Part shown: piece after piece, positions 1-6,360 of the stretch
How the letters are laid out: each line of letters starts with the position of its first letter
How positions within the stretch are numbered: position 1 is the stretch's first letter
DNA from: Cloacimonetes bacterium UBA5456
GTDB lineage: Bacteria; Cloacimonadota; Cloacimonadia; Cloacimonadales; Cloacimonadaceae
DNA length: 10,310 bases
Assembly: GCA_002427325.1 (NCBI GenBank)
Contig: DIQS01000066.1
Coordinates: forward strand, 358-10,667
Direction of reading: 5' to 3'
Made by a program: the position numbers and the translations under genes
Notes under the pieces: model-generated
Databases searched by the model: none
Told to the model about the DNA's origin: nothing
The model's input: the letters and a program-made list of their open reading frames with translations, nothing else

Positions 1-57
1 ATCATGACCATATCATGACCAGAACCCAGTAGGGAAGGCAGGGCAGAAAAACACAAA
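1..57. repeat. Intergenic repeat, copy 1 (cut by window edge)
   Basis: Two tandem 11-bp units, ATCATGACCAT (1-11) and ATCATGACCAG (12-22), are followed by AACCC, a GGGAAGG stretch and an AAAAACAC tract. The same order (ATCATGACCA units, AGAACCC, TA.GGAAGG, AAAAACAC) occurs at 6410-6476, so this is a repeat shared by two gene-free stretches. The left part is missing because the window starts here, so whether this copy has the inverted left arm seen in copy 2 cannot be told. No open reading frame overlaps it. Its nature (MITE-like, REP-like or other) is unknown. Confidence 0.7.
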
Positions 58-500
58 ATAATCTTAAAGTGCTGTGAAAAACTCAATATTTTGACCAGAT
101 ATTCCATGCGTTTTCTTGGCTGATTTGCCCATCTATATAAGGAAGAGGAATGACCCCCATATTTGCAAAATCCCTCTTCTGTAAATCGAGAACAATATGG
201 TGGAAGTTCAAAACAGGAAATATCAGAGACCGCTTACCGCGGATCATCCCAAAATGCACGCTTTGATCTTGTCAAAAATCATACTCTCGGCTGGGGAAGT
301 GAACCTCGAATGAAATCATTTTGCAAGCTTTTAACACTGATAATCACGCATCGCTCCCCTATCTACTCAGCAAAAAACCTTCAATAATTTTTCTGACTGA
401 TAATTCCTACTTGACAAATATAGAGCCTTGGAATAGCTGTCAACATACAGAGGTTTTTAAGAAATTATGTGTTTACGAATTAAATTGCAGCCAGCCAGAG
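58..500. other. Gene-free stretch upstream of nadC
   Basis: About 440 bases with no convincing gene on either strand. Short open frames exist on the plus strand (150-266, 163-387, 321-506). They overlap each other in different frames, lack well-placed ribosome binding sites, and encode peptides I do not recognise with no periodic hydrophobicity or motif. A perfect -35-like TTGACA lies at 411-416, but the sequence 17 bases downstream (TAGCTG, 434-439) is a poor -10. A decayed gene or an untranslated RNA cannot be excluded. Confidence 0.4.
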
Positions 501-501
501 A

Positions 502-507
502 TATAAC
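502..507 (+). promoter_or_regulatory. Possible -10 element for nadC (TATAAC)
   Basis: TATAAC matches five of six bases of the TATAAT consensus and lies 67 bases before the nadC start. No good -35 box sits 16-18 bases upstream, so this is weak. If used, the nadC mRNA would begin near 514 and carry the 520-546 hairpin at its 5' end. The same bases can also pair with GTTATA at 555-560. Confidence 0.25.
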
Positions 508-519
508 AGCTTTAGAAAA

Positions 520-552
520 AGAGCATTTGCACGTCGCAGATGCTCTTTTTTT
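520..552 (+). terminator. Terminator-like hairpin in front of nadC
   Basis: AGAGCATTTGC (520-530) pairs with GCAGATGCTCT (536-546), giving an 11-bp stem with one G.U pair and a 5-base loop, followed directly by a run of T (546-552). This is a canonical intrinsic terminator on the plus strand. It ends only 21 bases before the nadC start codon. An outer helix, TATAACA (502-508) with TGTTATA (554-560), could enclose it and ends right at the ribosome binding site. Either it ends an unannotated upstream transcript, or it acts as an attenuator or 5' stabilising structure for nadC. Confidence 0.75.
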
Positions 553-573
553 GTGTTATAAGGGGAGGTTTTT

Positions 574-1395
574 ATGAACACAAGTGAAATCATTCGTAGG
601 ACTTTGGCGGAAGACCTCGGCAGCGGAGACATTACCACCCGCTATCTTGATCTCGAACCGAGCATCTCGACAGCCTTTATGATCGCCAAAGAAGAAGGCA
701 TCTTAGCCGGCACAGAGATCGCCAAAGAAGTCTTCAAAACCGTCGACCCGGATATCAAGGTCACCCTCTATCGCAAGGATGGAGATAGGGTCTCGCCCGG
801 TGATGAGATTCTTCGCGTTGAAGGGCGTCCCGCAGGCATTCTTCAGGCAGAACGCACCGCGCTAAACTTCTTGCAGAGGCTCTCCGGAGTGGCATCCCAA
901 ACGCGCCGCATGGTGGAGCTCATCAAAGAAACAGACGCTCGCATATTGGATACCCGCAAAACTACGCCGCTCTTGCGCTCTCTCGAGAAATATGCCGTGA
1001 GAATAGGCGGCGGATTCAACCATCGTCATGGGCTTTTCGACATGATCATGCTAAAAGAAAACCACATTCGCGCTGCTGGGGGAATCACTGCCGCGGTTAA
1101 TAAGATTCAAGAAAGTAATGCCACTTACAAGGTGGAAGTTGAGGTCACAAACCTCGATGAACTCGATGAAGCGGTTGCCGCAAAAGCAGATAGAGTGATG
1201 TTGGATAACATGAATCTCAAGCACATCCGCGCTGCGGTCAAGAAATATGGCGATCACGTAGAATTAGAAGTATCCGGCGGAATCACGGAGAAAAACATCC
1301 TGTCCTATGCAAAAACAGGCGTGCATTACATCTCCAGCGGAGCGCTTACCCATTCATATAAGTCTTTGGACATCAGCTTGTTATTTAAGGAGTAA
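574..1395 (+). CDS. nadC: Nicotinate-nucleotide pyrophosphorylase (quinolinate phosphoribosyltransferase)
   Basis: This cytoplasmic enzyme converts quinolinate and PRPP to nicotinate mononucleotide, CO2 and PPi, in de novo NAD synthesis. The 273-residue product has the family's usual length and runs end to end. Recognisable blocks are EDLGSGDITT (13-22), the QAERTALNFLQRLSGVA helix (91-107), the PRPP/quinolinate-binding DTRKTTP (126-132), KYAVRIGGGFNHR (139-151), LKENH (160-164), EVEV (188-191), VMLDNM (208-213), EVSGGI (232-237) and the C-terminal ISSGALTHS (253-261). The ATG is preceded by a strong Shine-Dalgarno (AGGGGAGG, 561-568). The next gene starts 3 bases after the stop, and its ribosome binding site lies inside the nadC tail, so the two are surely co-transcribed. 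nadA and nadB are not in the window. The leader carries a terminator-like hairpin (520-552). Confidence 0.97.
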   Translation: MNTSEIIRRTLAEDLGSGDITTRYLDLEPSISTAFMIAKEEGILAGTEIAKEVFKTVDPDIKVTLYRKDGDRVSPGDEILRVEGRPAGILQAERTALNFLQRLSGVASQTRRMVELIKETDARILDTRKTTPLLRSLEKYAVRIGGGFNHRHGLFDMIMLKENHIRAAGGITAAVNKIQESNATYKVEVEVTNLDELDEAVAAKADRVMLDNMNLKHIRAAVKKYGDHVELEVSGGITEKNILSYAKTGVHYISSGALTHSYKSLDISLLFKE

Positions 1396-1398
1396 TAA

Positions 1399-2109
1399 AT
1401 GATAGAACAATTGCGCACTTTAGCGAAAATGCAGAGTTTTGACGACAAGATCGGACAATTTAGAGACATCCAAAAAGAATTGCCCAAACAGCTTCTCGAG
1501 ATCGAGGAAAAGACGGTGCAGGCGACCGCAGATTTGCTTGCCGGCGAAAAGGAAAAGGCGGAGTTAAACGCTGAGCAAAGCGCTCTGGAAAGCAATATCA
1601 AAGCCGCCCAAAGCCTGATTACAAAGTATTCAAACCAGCTTACAGACACCAAGACAAACAAGGAATATAAGGCTTTAAACAGTGAGATGACCCACCAAAA
1701 AGAGAAGATTCAGAAGTTTGAATCTCAGATGTTGGAGCTGATGGACAAAGAAAACGGGATCAAAGAGAAAGTGGCATCACTAAAAGCGGTTCATGACGAA
1801 ATAGATGGTGAAAAGCGTAAGATGGAAGCCGAAATAAAAGCACAAAATGACGAGCTCGAGGCAAAGATTGAAGAACTCCGTTCCGAGAGAAATAAGCTCG
1901 CCGTCACCCTGCCAAATACGCTCATCAAACGCTATGGCGGCTTGATCAAAAACAAGGATAACCTCGCCGTCACCTATAACCAAAATGGCTCTTGCAGCGG
2001 ATGTGGCTTCGTGATTCGCCAACAGATGCGCATCGAACTTCAGCTCAAAAAGAAGCTCGTCTATTGTGAAAACTGTGGACGCATCATCCTCGACAGCTTA
2101 GATATCTAA
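1399..2109 (+). CDS. Coiled-coil and C4 zinc-ribbon protein (COG1579 family)
   Basis: A 236-residue soluble protein with no signal peptide. Residues about 1-170 are charged, heptad-rich helices expected to form a long antiparallel coiled coil, with the family-typical TNKEYKAL turn at 86-93. The C-terminus is a zinc ribbon with two knuckles, CSGC (199-202) and CENC (223-226). This is the architecture of the COG1579 / zf-RING_7 family, whose studied members include Helicobacter FlgZ (HP0958, a sigma-54 and flagellar regulator) and chlamydial CdsZ. In most phyla the role is unknown, and nothing here links it to flagella or secretion. AAGGAG (1387-1392) lies six bases before the ATG, inside the end of nadC, implying coupled expression with NAD synthesis. 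A bidirectional terminator follows. Confidence 0.88.
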   Translation: MIEQLRTLAKMQSFDDKIGQFRDIQKELPKQLLEIEEKTVQATADLLAGEKEKAELNAEQSALESNIKAAQSLITKYSNQLTDTKTNKEYKALNSEMTHQKEKIQKFESQMLELMDKENGIKEKVASLKAVHDEIDGEKRKMEAEIKAQNDELEAKIEELRSERNKLAVTLPNTLIKRYGGLIKNKDNLAVTYNQNGSCSGCGFVIRQQMRIELQLKKKLVYCENCGRIILDSLDI

Positions 2110-2124
2110 AATATATAACCCATG

Positions 2125-2157
2125 AAAAAGCCCCCGCAATCACACGGGGGCTTTTTT
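2125..2157. terminator. Bidirectional intrinsic terminator between convergent operons
   Basis: GCCCCCG (2130-2136) pairs with CGGGGGC (2145-2151) around an 8-base loop. A run of five A precedes the stem and six T follow it, so the hairpin works as a U-tailed terminator in both directions. It closes the nadC/zinc-ribbon unit on the plus strand and the decarboxylase operon, whose last stop codon is at 2179, on the minus strand. Confidence 0.93.
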
Positions 2158-2178
2158 GTATCTTGATTATTTATCTCA

Positions 2179-3306
2179 TCAACCAAGGATTCCCAAAAGG
2201 ACACCGGCAGCGACGGCTGAGCCGACCACTCCGGCAACGTTGGGACCCATGGCATGCATGACGAGGTAGTTCGTTTTGTCATATTGCTGACCAACGACCT
2301 GCGACACTCTTGCAGCGGCGGGCACGGCAGAAACTCCTGCAGACCCGATGAGGGGATTGATCTTGTTTTCTTTGATGAAGAGATTCATAATCTTCGCAAA
2401 GAGCACACCGGATGCGGTGGCAACTGCAAAGCTGGCTGCACCAAGGATGAATATCTTGATGGTTCCCCAAGTGAGGAAAACGGCAGCCGTAGTCTTTGCA
2501 CCCACGGTGAGTCCGATGAGCACGGTGACGATGTCGATGAGCGAAGTCTTTGCGGTGTTTGCCAATCTATCGGTGACGCCGGTTTCTTTGAGCAGATTAC
2601 CCAAAAAAAGCATTCCCAAGAGGATAGCGGAACCGGGAGCGATGAAGGATGTGACAATGAGAGCGACCAGCGGGAAGAATATCTTTTCTTTCTTGCTGAC
2701 CACGCGCAGAGGTTTCATCTTGATCTTGCGTTCTTTATCGGTGGTGAGCAGTCTCATGATGGGCGGTTGGATCACCGGCACCAAAGCCATATACGAATAT
2801 GCCGCGAGGGCAATCGATCCCAAAAGATGGGGTGCAAGCTTTGACGCAAGATAGATAGCGGTAGGACCATCTGCGCCACCAATAATGCCGATTGATGCAG
2901 CTTCAAGGATGTTAAACCCAAGCATGATCGATCCAATAAAAGTGGCAAAGATGCCAAATTGGGCAGCGGCTCCCAGAAGGATTAGCTTGGGATTTGCAAT
3001 CAGGGAGGTAAAGTCCGTAAGTGCACCTACTCCCATAAAGATAAGGGAGGGATATATCCCTTTTTGGACTCCGAAATAGAGATAGTTGAGGACAGAACCC
3101 TCGGCTTCAACGCCTAAACCTTGAGCGGCGACGCCGGGGATATTGCCCAAGACTATTCCAAATCCGATGGGGACGAGCAAGAGCGGCTCAAATTCCTTGG
3201 CGATTCCAAGATAGATGAAGAAAAGCCCTGCCACGATCATGGCAATGCTCCCCACATCTACATTATAGAATCCTGTAGTTTGGAGAAATTGCAACAGTTC
3301 TTGCAT
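2179..3306 (-). CDS. oadB: Na+-pumping decarboxylase beta subunit (carboxybiotin decarboxylase)
   Basis: This integral membrane subunit decarboxylates carboxybiotin carried by the biotin protein and couples the reaction to Na+ export. The 375-residue length is normal for OadB/MmdB/GcdB. The protein is almost entirely hydrophobic segments, with one basic cytoplasmic loop (about 188-210, TDKERKIKMKPLRVVSKKEK). Both ion-path signatures of the family are intact: GGADGPTAIY (143-152, with the essential Asp146 between half-membrane segments) and the C-terminal GPNVAGVVGSAVAAG (354-368). It is the last gene of the operon, starting 2 bases after the biotin-carrier stop. GGAGG (3314-3318) sits 7 bases upstream of the ATG. 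The OadB family alone does not tell the substrate; the PCCB-type carboxyltransferase in the operon argues for methylmalonyl-CoA, so mmdB would be an equally fitting symbol. Confidence 0.95.
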   Translation of the reverse strand: MQELLQFLQTTGFYNVDVGSIAMIVAGLFFIYLGIAKEFEPLLLVPIGFGIVLGNIPGVAAQGLGVEAEGSVLNYLYFGVQKGIYPSLIFMGVGALTDFTSLIANPKLILLGAAAQFGIFATFIGSIMLGFNILEAASIGIIGGADGPTAIYLASKLAPHLLGSIALAAYSYMALVPVIQPPIMRLLTTDKERKIKMKPLRVVSKKEKIFFPLVALIVTSFIAPGSAILLGMLFLGNLLKETGVTDRLANTAKTSLIDIVTVLIGLTVGAKTTAAVFLTWGTIKIFILGAASFAVATASGVLFAKIMNLFIKENKINPLIGSAGVSAVPAAARVSQVVGQQYDKTNYLVMHAMGPNVAGVVGSAVAAGVLLGILG

Positions 3307-3308
3307 TG

Positions 3309-3776
3309 TTATGCCTCCAATTCGACGAGCGGATCGCCTTCCTGAACGCTGTCACCTTTCTGAACATAAATCGTTTTCACGCGACCGCTTTGGAAGACAT
3401 GGATATCGCTTTCCATCTTCATGGCTTCGAGGATCAGGGCTACATCGCCATCGGCAACTGTCTGTCCTTCACGGATCATGACATCAATAATGACTCCCGG
3501 GATCGGGGCACGCAAGATATTGTCACCAGCCGTAACTACAGGCTTGGGAGCAGCGGGAGCAACCGGAGCAGCCGGGGTGACGGGTACTATGGGCTGAGGA
3601 GGCTGCGGGGTTGAGCGTTCAAAGCCTTCCAGTTTCGGGACTTTATTTTGTTCATCATCTACGATGTTGATCAGGTGTTCATGTCCGTTCACACTGATCT
3701 TGGCGTGACTTGAGCTATATTCCAGAACGGTTGCTTCATAGTTAACGCCGTTTATCAGAAATTTATATGTTTTCAT
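3309..3776 (-). CDS. Biotin carboxyl carrier protein of the decarboxylase
   Basis: A mobile biotin carrier that shuttles CO2 between the carboxyltransferase and OadB. The 155-residue protein has three parts. Residues 1-45 form a small beta-rich module typical of carriers in this operon type. Residues 56-80 are a flexible Pro/Ala/Val linker. Residues 85-155 are a biotinyl/lipoyl attachment domain with RAPIPGVI (89-96), the biotinylation site EAMKMES (117-123, biotin on Lys120) and the second hairpin GDSVQEGDPLVELEA at the end. The start codon overlaps the upstream stop as ATGA (3773-3776), and AGGAGA (3782-3787) provides a ribosome binding site. It corresponds to MmdC or the OadA C-terminal domain of other systems, here as a free protein. 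A biotin ligase must act on it, but none is in the window. Confidence 0.94.
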   Translation of the reverse strand: MKTYKFLINGVNYEATVLEYSSSHAKISVNGHEHLINIVDDEQNKVPKLEGFERSTPQPPQPIVPVTPAAPVAPAAPKPVVTAGDNILRAPIPGVIIDVMIREGQTVADGDVALILEAMKMESDIHVFQSGRVKTIYVQKGDSVQEGDPLVELEA

Positions 3777-4624
3777 TTATTTCTCCTGTAAGAATTCATT
3801 TCGCGGTTTGGCATGGATAGGACGGCACTTGCTCTCCACTGATTGGTTGGGGTTCTGCGGAAGGTTAGTGCCAGTTTGCGACGTTCTTCCATGTCCATCC
3901 TATGTAGATGCAAGGCTGTTATCGCAGCGACCAGGGCATCATGATCCAGGACTTTGGCAACCTCAGAAGCTTTGGCTGTGGGTGCTGGTTTTGCTTTATC
4001 TTCTTTAGTCTTTTTCTCTCTATTAAGGTGAACGAGCTGACCGATAAAGAAGCTGGTGATGATGAGAGCTGAAAAGACGACAAGCATTCCGATGAGTGTT
4101 ACAGACCATCCAAAACCTTGGACGTGGTCTTGATATTCTTGGATAGCATTTTCGATATCATCTGTCGTCTTTCCCAAAAGCTGTATGGAATAATGATCTT
4201 GATTATCACCTTTGAATCCCAACATGGTTTTGAGTTTATGAATCGGTATAGAGAAGGTCTTTGATATGTCGCTCAACGTGCTGGTTTCATCAAACTGCCG
4301 AATGGCTTTTTGATGTGCCAAGAACGCTTTATAAGGAGTGATTCCGAGGGCGGAGAGGCTCATATTGTCGAGATTGACGTTTTTGGCTTCCAGCCCCAAT
4401 ATCTCCTTCCATTCTCCGATCTTGTCGTTTTTCAAATCAAGCCTTTCTGCAACCTCTAACAGAGTGTCCGATGGCTTGAAACCATATTCCGTTGTAACTT
4501 CCTGTTCGCGAGCTTGCATCAAAGAATCAAGCTGAGCGGAGGTGAAGAGCATCACGGAAAGTGAATCCTGAGCAGGCAGGATCAAGGGTATCATGAGCAA
4601 GACGAGACAAAGGATTTTGCGCAT
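3773..4624 (-). CDS. OadG-like gamma subunit with exported, internally repeated N-terminal domain
   Basis: The C-terminal third matches OadG/MmdD: one membrane helix starting GFGWSVTLIGMLVVFSALII (about 173-192, counted from the upstream GTG), a basic and Lys/Ala/Pro-rich stretch, then the cytoplasmic tail DHDALVAAITALHLHR. OadG proteins anchor and assemble the decarboxylase. Ordinary ones are about 80-120 residues; this one is about 283. The extra N-terminus begins with a signal peptide (MRKILCLVLLMIPLILPAQ) and continues with about 150 exported residues holding two tandem, diverged helical repeats (about 56-114 and 118-174), each with a TL..(V/I)(A/S) start and an LG turn. I chose the ATG at 4622-4624 because AAGGGTGA (4630-4637) lies 5 bases upstream. 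A GTG at 4631-4633 would add three residues but has no usable spacing. The gene sits directly after the carboxyltransferase and overlaps the carrier gene by 4 bases. Confidence 0.82.
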   Translation of the reverse strand: MRKILCLVLLMIPLILPAQDSLSVMLFTSAQLDSLMQAREQEVTTEYGFKPSDTLLEVAERLDLKNDKIGEWKEILGLEAKNVNLDNMSLSALGITPYKAFLAHQKAIRQFDETSTLSDISKTFSIPIHKLKTMLGFKGDNQDHYSIQLLGKTTDDIENAIQEYQDHVQGFGWSVTLIGMLVVFSALIITSFFIGQLVHLNREKKTKEDKAKPAPTAKASEVAKVLDHDALVAAITALHLHRMDMEERRKLALTFRRTPTNQWRASAVLSMPNREMNSYRRNK

Positions 4625-4635
4625 CGCTCTCACCC

Positions 4636-6186
4636 TTAAAGAGGCATATTCCCGTGCTTACGCGGCGGGATGCTGTCTTTCTTGTTTGCCAACATCTCAA
4701 GCGCACGAATCAAGCGGAAACGTGTCTGAGCCGGCTCGATGATGTCGTCAACATATCCACGCTCGGCTGCGCCATAAGGATTGGCAAAGGTTTCGCGATA
4801 TTCTTCTTCTCTATCAGCAAGAACTTGTTTGGGATTCTCACTTTCTTTGGCTTCTTTGCGGAAGATGACTTCCACTGCGCCTTTCGGACCCATCACTGCG
4901 ATCTCGGCTGTAGGCCATGCATAGACCAAGTCGGCGCGCATGTGACGGCTGTTCATCACGCAATATGCTCCGCCATAGGCTTTGCGAACGATGACAGTGA
5001 TCTTTGGAACTGTTGCCTCGGCAAAGGCATAGAGAAGCTTTGCACCATTGCGGATGATTCCGCCGTGTTCTTGAGTGCTGCCGGGCAAGAAGCCGGGAAC
5101 GTCTTCAAAAACAACTATTGGGATATTGAAAGCATCGCAGAAGCGGACAAATCTGGCAGCCTTAGTGGAAGCATCGATATCCAAGACTCCGGCAAGAATT
5201 CTGGGCTGATTTGCAACGATGCCGACGCTGTGTCCATTGAGGCGAGCAAAGCCCACCACGATGTTTTGAGCATAGTTTGCCATCACCTGCAAGAATTCAC
5301 CATCATCAACGATAGGCTGAATCACATCCAAAATGTCATAAGGTTTGTTTGGACTATCCGGGATAACTTCGTTCAATTCAGGAATCAAACGTGTGACGGG
5401 ATCAGGGCTGGGAACCACAGGCGGGTCTTCCATGTTATTGCTCGGGAAATATGAGAGCATCTTCCGGATGAGCAGCATGGTCTCTTCTTCGGTGTTTGTC
5501 ATGAAGTGAGCAACGCCGCTCTTGCTGGTGTGGATGCCTGCTCCGCCCAAAGCTTCGGTTGTGACGTCTTCATTGAGAACTGTTTTCACGACTTTCGGGC
5601 CGGTGACAAACATATAGCTGTTGTTCTTTTCCATCACGATGAAGTCTGTGATTGCGGGTGAATATACTGCACCGCCGGCACAGGGACCCAAGATTGCGGA
5701 AATCTGGGGAATCACACCGCTTGCCATAACGTTGCGCCAGAAGATCTCGGCATAACCTGCCAAAGCTTCAACGCCTTCCTGAATGCGTGCACCGCCCGAG
5801 TCATTGAGACCGATTAGTGGGCAGCCATTTTTAAGAGCCATATCCATGATCTTACAGATTTTCTCAGCATAGGTTATGGAAAGTGAGCCTCCGAATACTG
5901 TGAAGTCTTGGGCAAATAGATAAATCGGGCGTCCGTTGATCGTGGCGCTACCGGTGATTACACCATCTCCGTCATAAACGGTCTTTTCCATTCCGAAGTT
6001 CTGACATTGATGCCGAACGAAGAGATCAAATTCTTCAAAGCTATCCGGATCAACCAAGAGATCGATCCTTTCGCGAGCGGTGAGCTTGCCTTTTGCGTGC
6101 TGGTCGGCAATGCGTTTTTCGCCGCCGCCAAGAAGAGCTTTCTCTCTGCGTGCTCTCAATTTGTTGAGAGGTTTGAGTGTCTCCAT
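4636..6186 (-). CDS. mmdA: Methylmalonyl-CoA decarboxylase / acyl-CoA carboxylase carboxyltransferase subunit
   Basis: A cytoplasmic carboxyltransferase of the PCCB/MmdA family that transfers the carboxyl of an acyl-CoA to biotin. At 516 residues it fits MmdA and the transcarboxylase 12S subunit, and is shorter than glutaconyl-CoA decarboxylase alpha. The two crotonase-like halves are clear. N-terminal landmarks are HAKGKLTARERIDLL (30-44), NDSGGARIQEG (128-138) and the oxyanion-hole loop GPCAGGAVYSPA (167-178). C-terminal landmarks are EDVPGFLPGSTQEHGG (361-376), RKAYGGAYCVM (401-411) and WPTAEIAVMGPKGAVEVIFRKE (from 424). Cys409 occupies the position reported to influence acyl-CoA choice in actinobacterial homologues. 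It leads the operon with OadG-like, carrier and OadB genes, so it serves a sodium-pump decarboxylase and not an ATP-dependent carboxylase (no biotin carboxylase gene is present). A weak AAAGGA (6195-6200) precedes the ATG. Confidence 0.92.
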   Translation of the reverse strand: METLKPLNKLRARREKALLGGGEKRIADQHAKGKLTARERIDLLVDPDSFEEFDLFVRHQCQNFGMEKTVYDGDGVITGSATINGRPIYLFAQDFTVFGGSLSITYAEKICKIMDMALKNGCPLIGLNDSGGARIQEGVEALAGYAEIFWRNVMASGVIPQISAILGPCAGGAVYSPAITDFIVMEKNNSYMFVTGPKVVKTVLNEDVTTEALGGAGIHTSKSGVAHFMTNTEEETMLLIRKMLSYFPSNNMEDPPVVPSPDPVTRLIPELNEVIPDSPNKPYDILDVIQPIVDDGEFLQVMANYAQNIVVGFARLNGHSVGIVANQPRILAGVLDIDASTKAARFVRFCDAFNIPIVVFEDVPGFLPGSTQEHGGIIRNGAKLLYAFAEATVPKITVIVRKAYGGAYCVMNSRHMRADLVYAWPTAEIAVMGPKGAVEVIFRKEAKESENPKQVLADREEEYRETFANPYGAAERGYVDDIIEPAQTRFRLIRALEMLANKKDSIPPRKHGNMPL

Positions 6187-6360
6187 TTTTTCTATCCTTT
6201 AGTGTATTTTGTATCTTTCACTAAATTGACATCATTTCAAAAGCCGTTCTACTGTAAAGGGAAATCTTCACAAATTGAGCTAAATCGTGATTTATTTCTC
6301 TTTTTGCTCTTTGATCGCCAAAAAATAGCCGGAAAACACAGATAAAATATTGCAAACATA
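6187..6360. other. AT-rich leader region of the decarboxylase operon
   Basis: About 170 bases between the mmdA start and the repeat element. It must contain the operon promoter, read on the minus strand, unless transcription comes through from the tRNA side, which the terminator at 6504-6527 should prevent. Candidate -35-like words (TTGAAA, TTGTGA on the minus strand) have only mediocre -10 partners, so I do not assign a promoter. No coding potential is visible. Confidence 0.4.
6198..6225 (-). promoter_or_regulatory. Inverted repeat in the mmdA leader, overlapping the ribosome binding site
   Basis: TTTAGTG (6198-6204) and CACTAAA (6219-6225) form a perfect 7-bp inverted repeat with a 14-base spacer. 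Read on the minus strand, the arm nearest mmdA (CACTAAAGGA) runs into the Shine-Dalgarno. It could be an operator or an RNA hairpin limiting translation of the operon, but an arm of this length in AT-rich DNA can arise by chance. I see no convincing -35/-10 pair upstream. Confidence 0.3.

Noticed and set aside
163..506. Two overlapping plus-strand ORFs of 74 and 61 codons upstream of nadC
   Set aside because: They overlap in different frames, lack well-placed ribosome binding sites, and show no recognisable motif or protein-like pattern.
2254..2854. Long plus-strand ORFs (up to 196 codons) opposite oadB
   Set aside because: Antisense shadows of a strongly recognised membrane protein gene; their composition (Gly/Asp/Ser/His-rich) is that of reverse-read hydrophobic codons.
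4622..4633. GTG start for the OadG-like gene at 4631-4633
   Set aside because: It has no ribosome binding site at a workable distance, whereas the ATG at 4622-4624 has AAGGGTGA 5 bases upstream and gives a better-formed signal peptide.
4654..5454. 266-codon plus-strand ORF opposite mmdA
   Set aside because: Lies wholly inside the conserved carboxyltransferase gene; no ribosome binding site and no family resemblance.
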